Source: an uncultured Bacteroidales bacterium (GTDB taxonomy: Bacteria; Bacteroidota; Bacteroidia; Bacteroidales; F082). Taken from it: 64,000 bases of DNA. Location of the stretch: the NCBI GenBank assembly GCA_947303395.1, contig CAMYYD010000004.1, positions 1-64,000 of the forward strand, written 5' to 3'. The first letter of the stretch is position 1; the number at the start of each line of letters is the position of its first letter. Below, in pieces: positions 62,871 to 64,000 of this stretch. Both the position numbers and the translations under genes were made by a program. The notes under the pieces are model-generated. The model had not been told where the DNA came from, made no database searches, and saw only the letters and a list, made by a program, of their open reading frames with translations.

Positions 62871-63629
62871 ATGATAAAATACGATACTTTTTATATCCAA
62901 TGTCCGCGCTGTGGCTCATGGCTCGAGGGTCATATCGTGAAGTCGGAGATGGTGAATAAATCGATATTGTATTCCGATGGTAAGACGTTGAACGACAATT
63001 ACATAACCGAGCCACAAAAGATTATCCAATGTCCGGCTTGCAGCCACTGGTTCTGGGTCGACGACTATAAGGAGCCTGTCGTAACTTATACAAAACCTAC
63101 CACTCCTTATTATAATTGGAACCATTGGCGTTTCTTCGGCGTTCATTTCAACAGCGTTGAAGGTCGTCTGGCTCTCGTGAGTCATTATAAACAATGCCTG
63201 CAAGCTATTGATAATGATGGAAGTAAGGAGCTTTACATCCGTCGTCTGATGTGGTGGGCTTATAACGACTTGGTGCGCAACAACTATCAGATGCACCTGA
63301 AATATCTCTTCTCTGGAAAGATGAGTTTCAACGTTTGGCGCAAAAACCGCATCAAACAGATTCAGGGCCGACTGATGTTCCGCCAGCTTCACGACGAATA
63401 TATTGCCAACATGAAGGCTTTGCTGGTTCTTCTGAAAGGCCGTTACACTCCAGATGATGAGGAATATGAAGCTTCGATATTGGAAATCATAGAGTTATAT
63501 CGTGAGATGGGTGAATACGACGAGGCTCAAAAGATTCTCGACACCATCCCGCGACGTACGCATTACATTGCAAATATTGAGAAAGAAGTCAAGAAGAAAC
63601 ACGATTTTGTGTTCCTAGTAGCTGGTTGA
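62871..63629 (+). CDS. zinc-ribbon and TPR-like uncharacterised protein
   Basis: A 252-residue protein. Two Cys pairs near the N-terminus (CPRCGSW at ~11-17 and CPACSHWFW at ~55-63) form a likely zinc ribbon. A central part has WNHWRFFGVHFNSVEG, and the C-terminal half is helical with TPR-like character (EASILEIIELYREMGEYDEAQKIL). Function unknown. It is in line with mutAB-rnhA, 15 bp after rnhA, and its last 41 bp overlap the convergent tcdA-like gene. Confidence 0.75.
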   Translation: MIKYDTFYIQCPRCGSWLEGHIVKSEMVNKSILYSDGKTLNDNYITEPQKIIQCPACSHWFWVDDYKEPVVTYTKPTTPYYNWNHWRFFGVHFNSVEGRLALVSHYKQCLQAIDNDGSKELYIRRLMWWAYNDLVRNNYQMHLKYLFSGKMSFNVWRKNRIKQIQGRLMFRQLHDEYIANMKALLVLLKGRYTPDDEEYEASILEIIELYREMGEYDEAQKILDTIPRRTHYIANIEKEVKKKHDFVFLVAG

Positions 63630-64000
63630 TGACGTGCGATGCGCAGAAGCATCCGAAAACAGCCGGCATATATGAGATTGTTCCCACTGTAGCTATTTTG
63701 TTTTGTTGCTGTTCGTCTTCCACGATGAAGGCGTCGTCAGCCACCTTTTCGGGTGAGAAAACCACCGTGATTCCTTCGCGGATTCCCAGTCGGTGCAGGC
63801 GTTTGCGGATATAAAAGGCCAGACGGCAGTTGTACGACTTCGACATGTCGCAGATCTCAATTTTGGTTGGGTCGAACTTCCCGCCCGCTCCCATGCAGCT
63901 CACAATATTCTGATGGTTTTGCACTGCATAGTAGAGCAGAAACACCTTCGGAGCCATTGTGTCGATGGCATCGACCACGAAGTCGAACTTCTGTGTCATC
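63589..64000 (-). CDS. tcdA: tRNA threonylcarbamoyladenosine dehydratase-like protein (TcdA/CsdL), 5' end outside window
   Basis: The visible 137 codons are the C-terminal part of a ThiF/E1-like enzyme. Signatures: KFDFVVDAIDTMAPKVFLLYY, GAGGKFDPTKIEICDMSKSYNC, GITVVFSPEKV, and GTISYMPAVFGCFCASHVINQLL at the end, as in TcdA. TcdA cyclises t6A in tRNA using ATP. The start is upstream of the window on the minus strand (beyond 64000). The ATG at 63999 is an internal Met and not the start. It overlaps the convergent zinc-ribbon gene by 41 bp. Confidence 0.88.
   Translation of the reverse strand, partial: MTQKFDFVVDAIDTMAPKVFLLYYAVQNHQNIVSCMGAGGKFDPTKIEICDMSKSYNCRLAFYIRKRLHRLGIREGITVVFSPEKVADDAFIVEDEQQQNKIATVGTISYMPAVFGCFCASHVINQLLGTQNRVSS

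Noticed and set aside
63997..63999. ATG at 63999 as start of the tcdA-like gene
   Set aside because: The protein would begin in the middle of the conserved ThiF-like fold (VVDAIDT strand); the nucleotide-binding part must lie outside the window.

Overview
The window looks like chromosomal DNA of a Bacteroidales bacterium, probably an uncultured gut-type anaerobe. The evidence is: promoters of the Bacteroidetes type (TAnnTTTG box) in front of most genes; few Shine-Dalgarno sites; type IX secretion (T9SS) C-terminal tails; the gliding lipoprotein gene gldH beside ricT and a PBP1A gene; adjacent mutA and mutB; and BACON and GLUG-like surface-protein domains. No rRNA, tRNA, CRISPR array or prophage was recognised.

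Layout. (1) 1-21055, plus strand: a tandem family of four giant secreted beta-helix proteins. The first is cut by the window edge and the fourth is broken by an in-frame TAA. The first three are each followed by a 48-bp hairpin and a gene for an ~85-residue protein with a signal peptide, a DGFF motif and a C-terminal PLGSGLLVLTALGAGYA plus basic tail. Two small-protein/GNAT modules of toxin-antitoxin type sit between giants 2 and 3. (2) 21141-30058: housekeeping genes (a PurF-like protein without its nucleophile Cys, SAM hydrolase, phoH, purC, alkD-like, nadD, yicC, ornithine aminotransferase) with one IS200/RAYT-type element. (3) 30125-34595: secreted or lipoprotein genes of unclear role, divergent from a membrane-anchored HTH protein at 34843; paired CTGGAA repeats lie between them. 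(4) 35511-45560: an HsdR-N-like nuclease domain protein, PAP2, obg, PBP1A, gldH, ricT, MATE, a CobW/ZNG-type GTPase and a DMT transporter. (5) 45642-56786, minus strand: two more giant-plus-small-protein pairs with the same C-terminal module, here coupled by Shine-Dalgarno-like sites, and a four-helix-bundle gene between them. (6) 56787-57925: an orphan basic protein gene flanked by two apparently structured RNAs. (7) 58219-64000: mutA, mutB, an RNase HI, a zinc-ribbon protein and the 3' part of a tcdA-like gene.

The strongest candidate for an undescribed system is the repeated pair of a giant T9SS-type protein with a tiny PLGSG-tailed protein. It occurs five times in two unlinked places, on both strands, with different intergenic architectures. 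The small protein has the tripartite C-terminus (short motif, hydrophobic stretch, basic end) typical of exosortase-type or PID-CTERM-like sorting signals. The second candidate is the tandem RNA at 57802-57925, whose two copies differ by compensatory changes. A third theme is a set of intergenic hairpins built from 7-, 8- or 9-bp repeat units in inverted arms, several of which supply stop codons and C-terminal residues to the adjacent genes.
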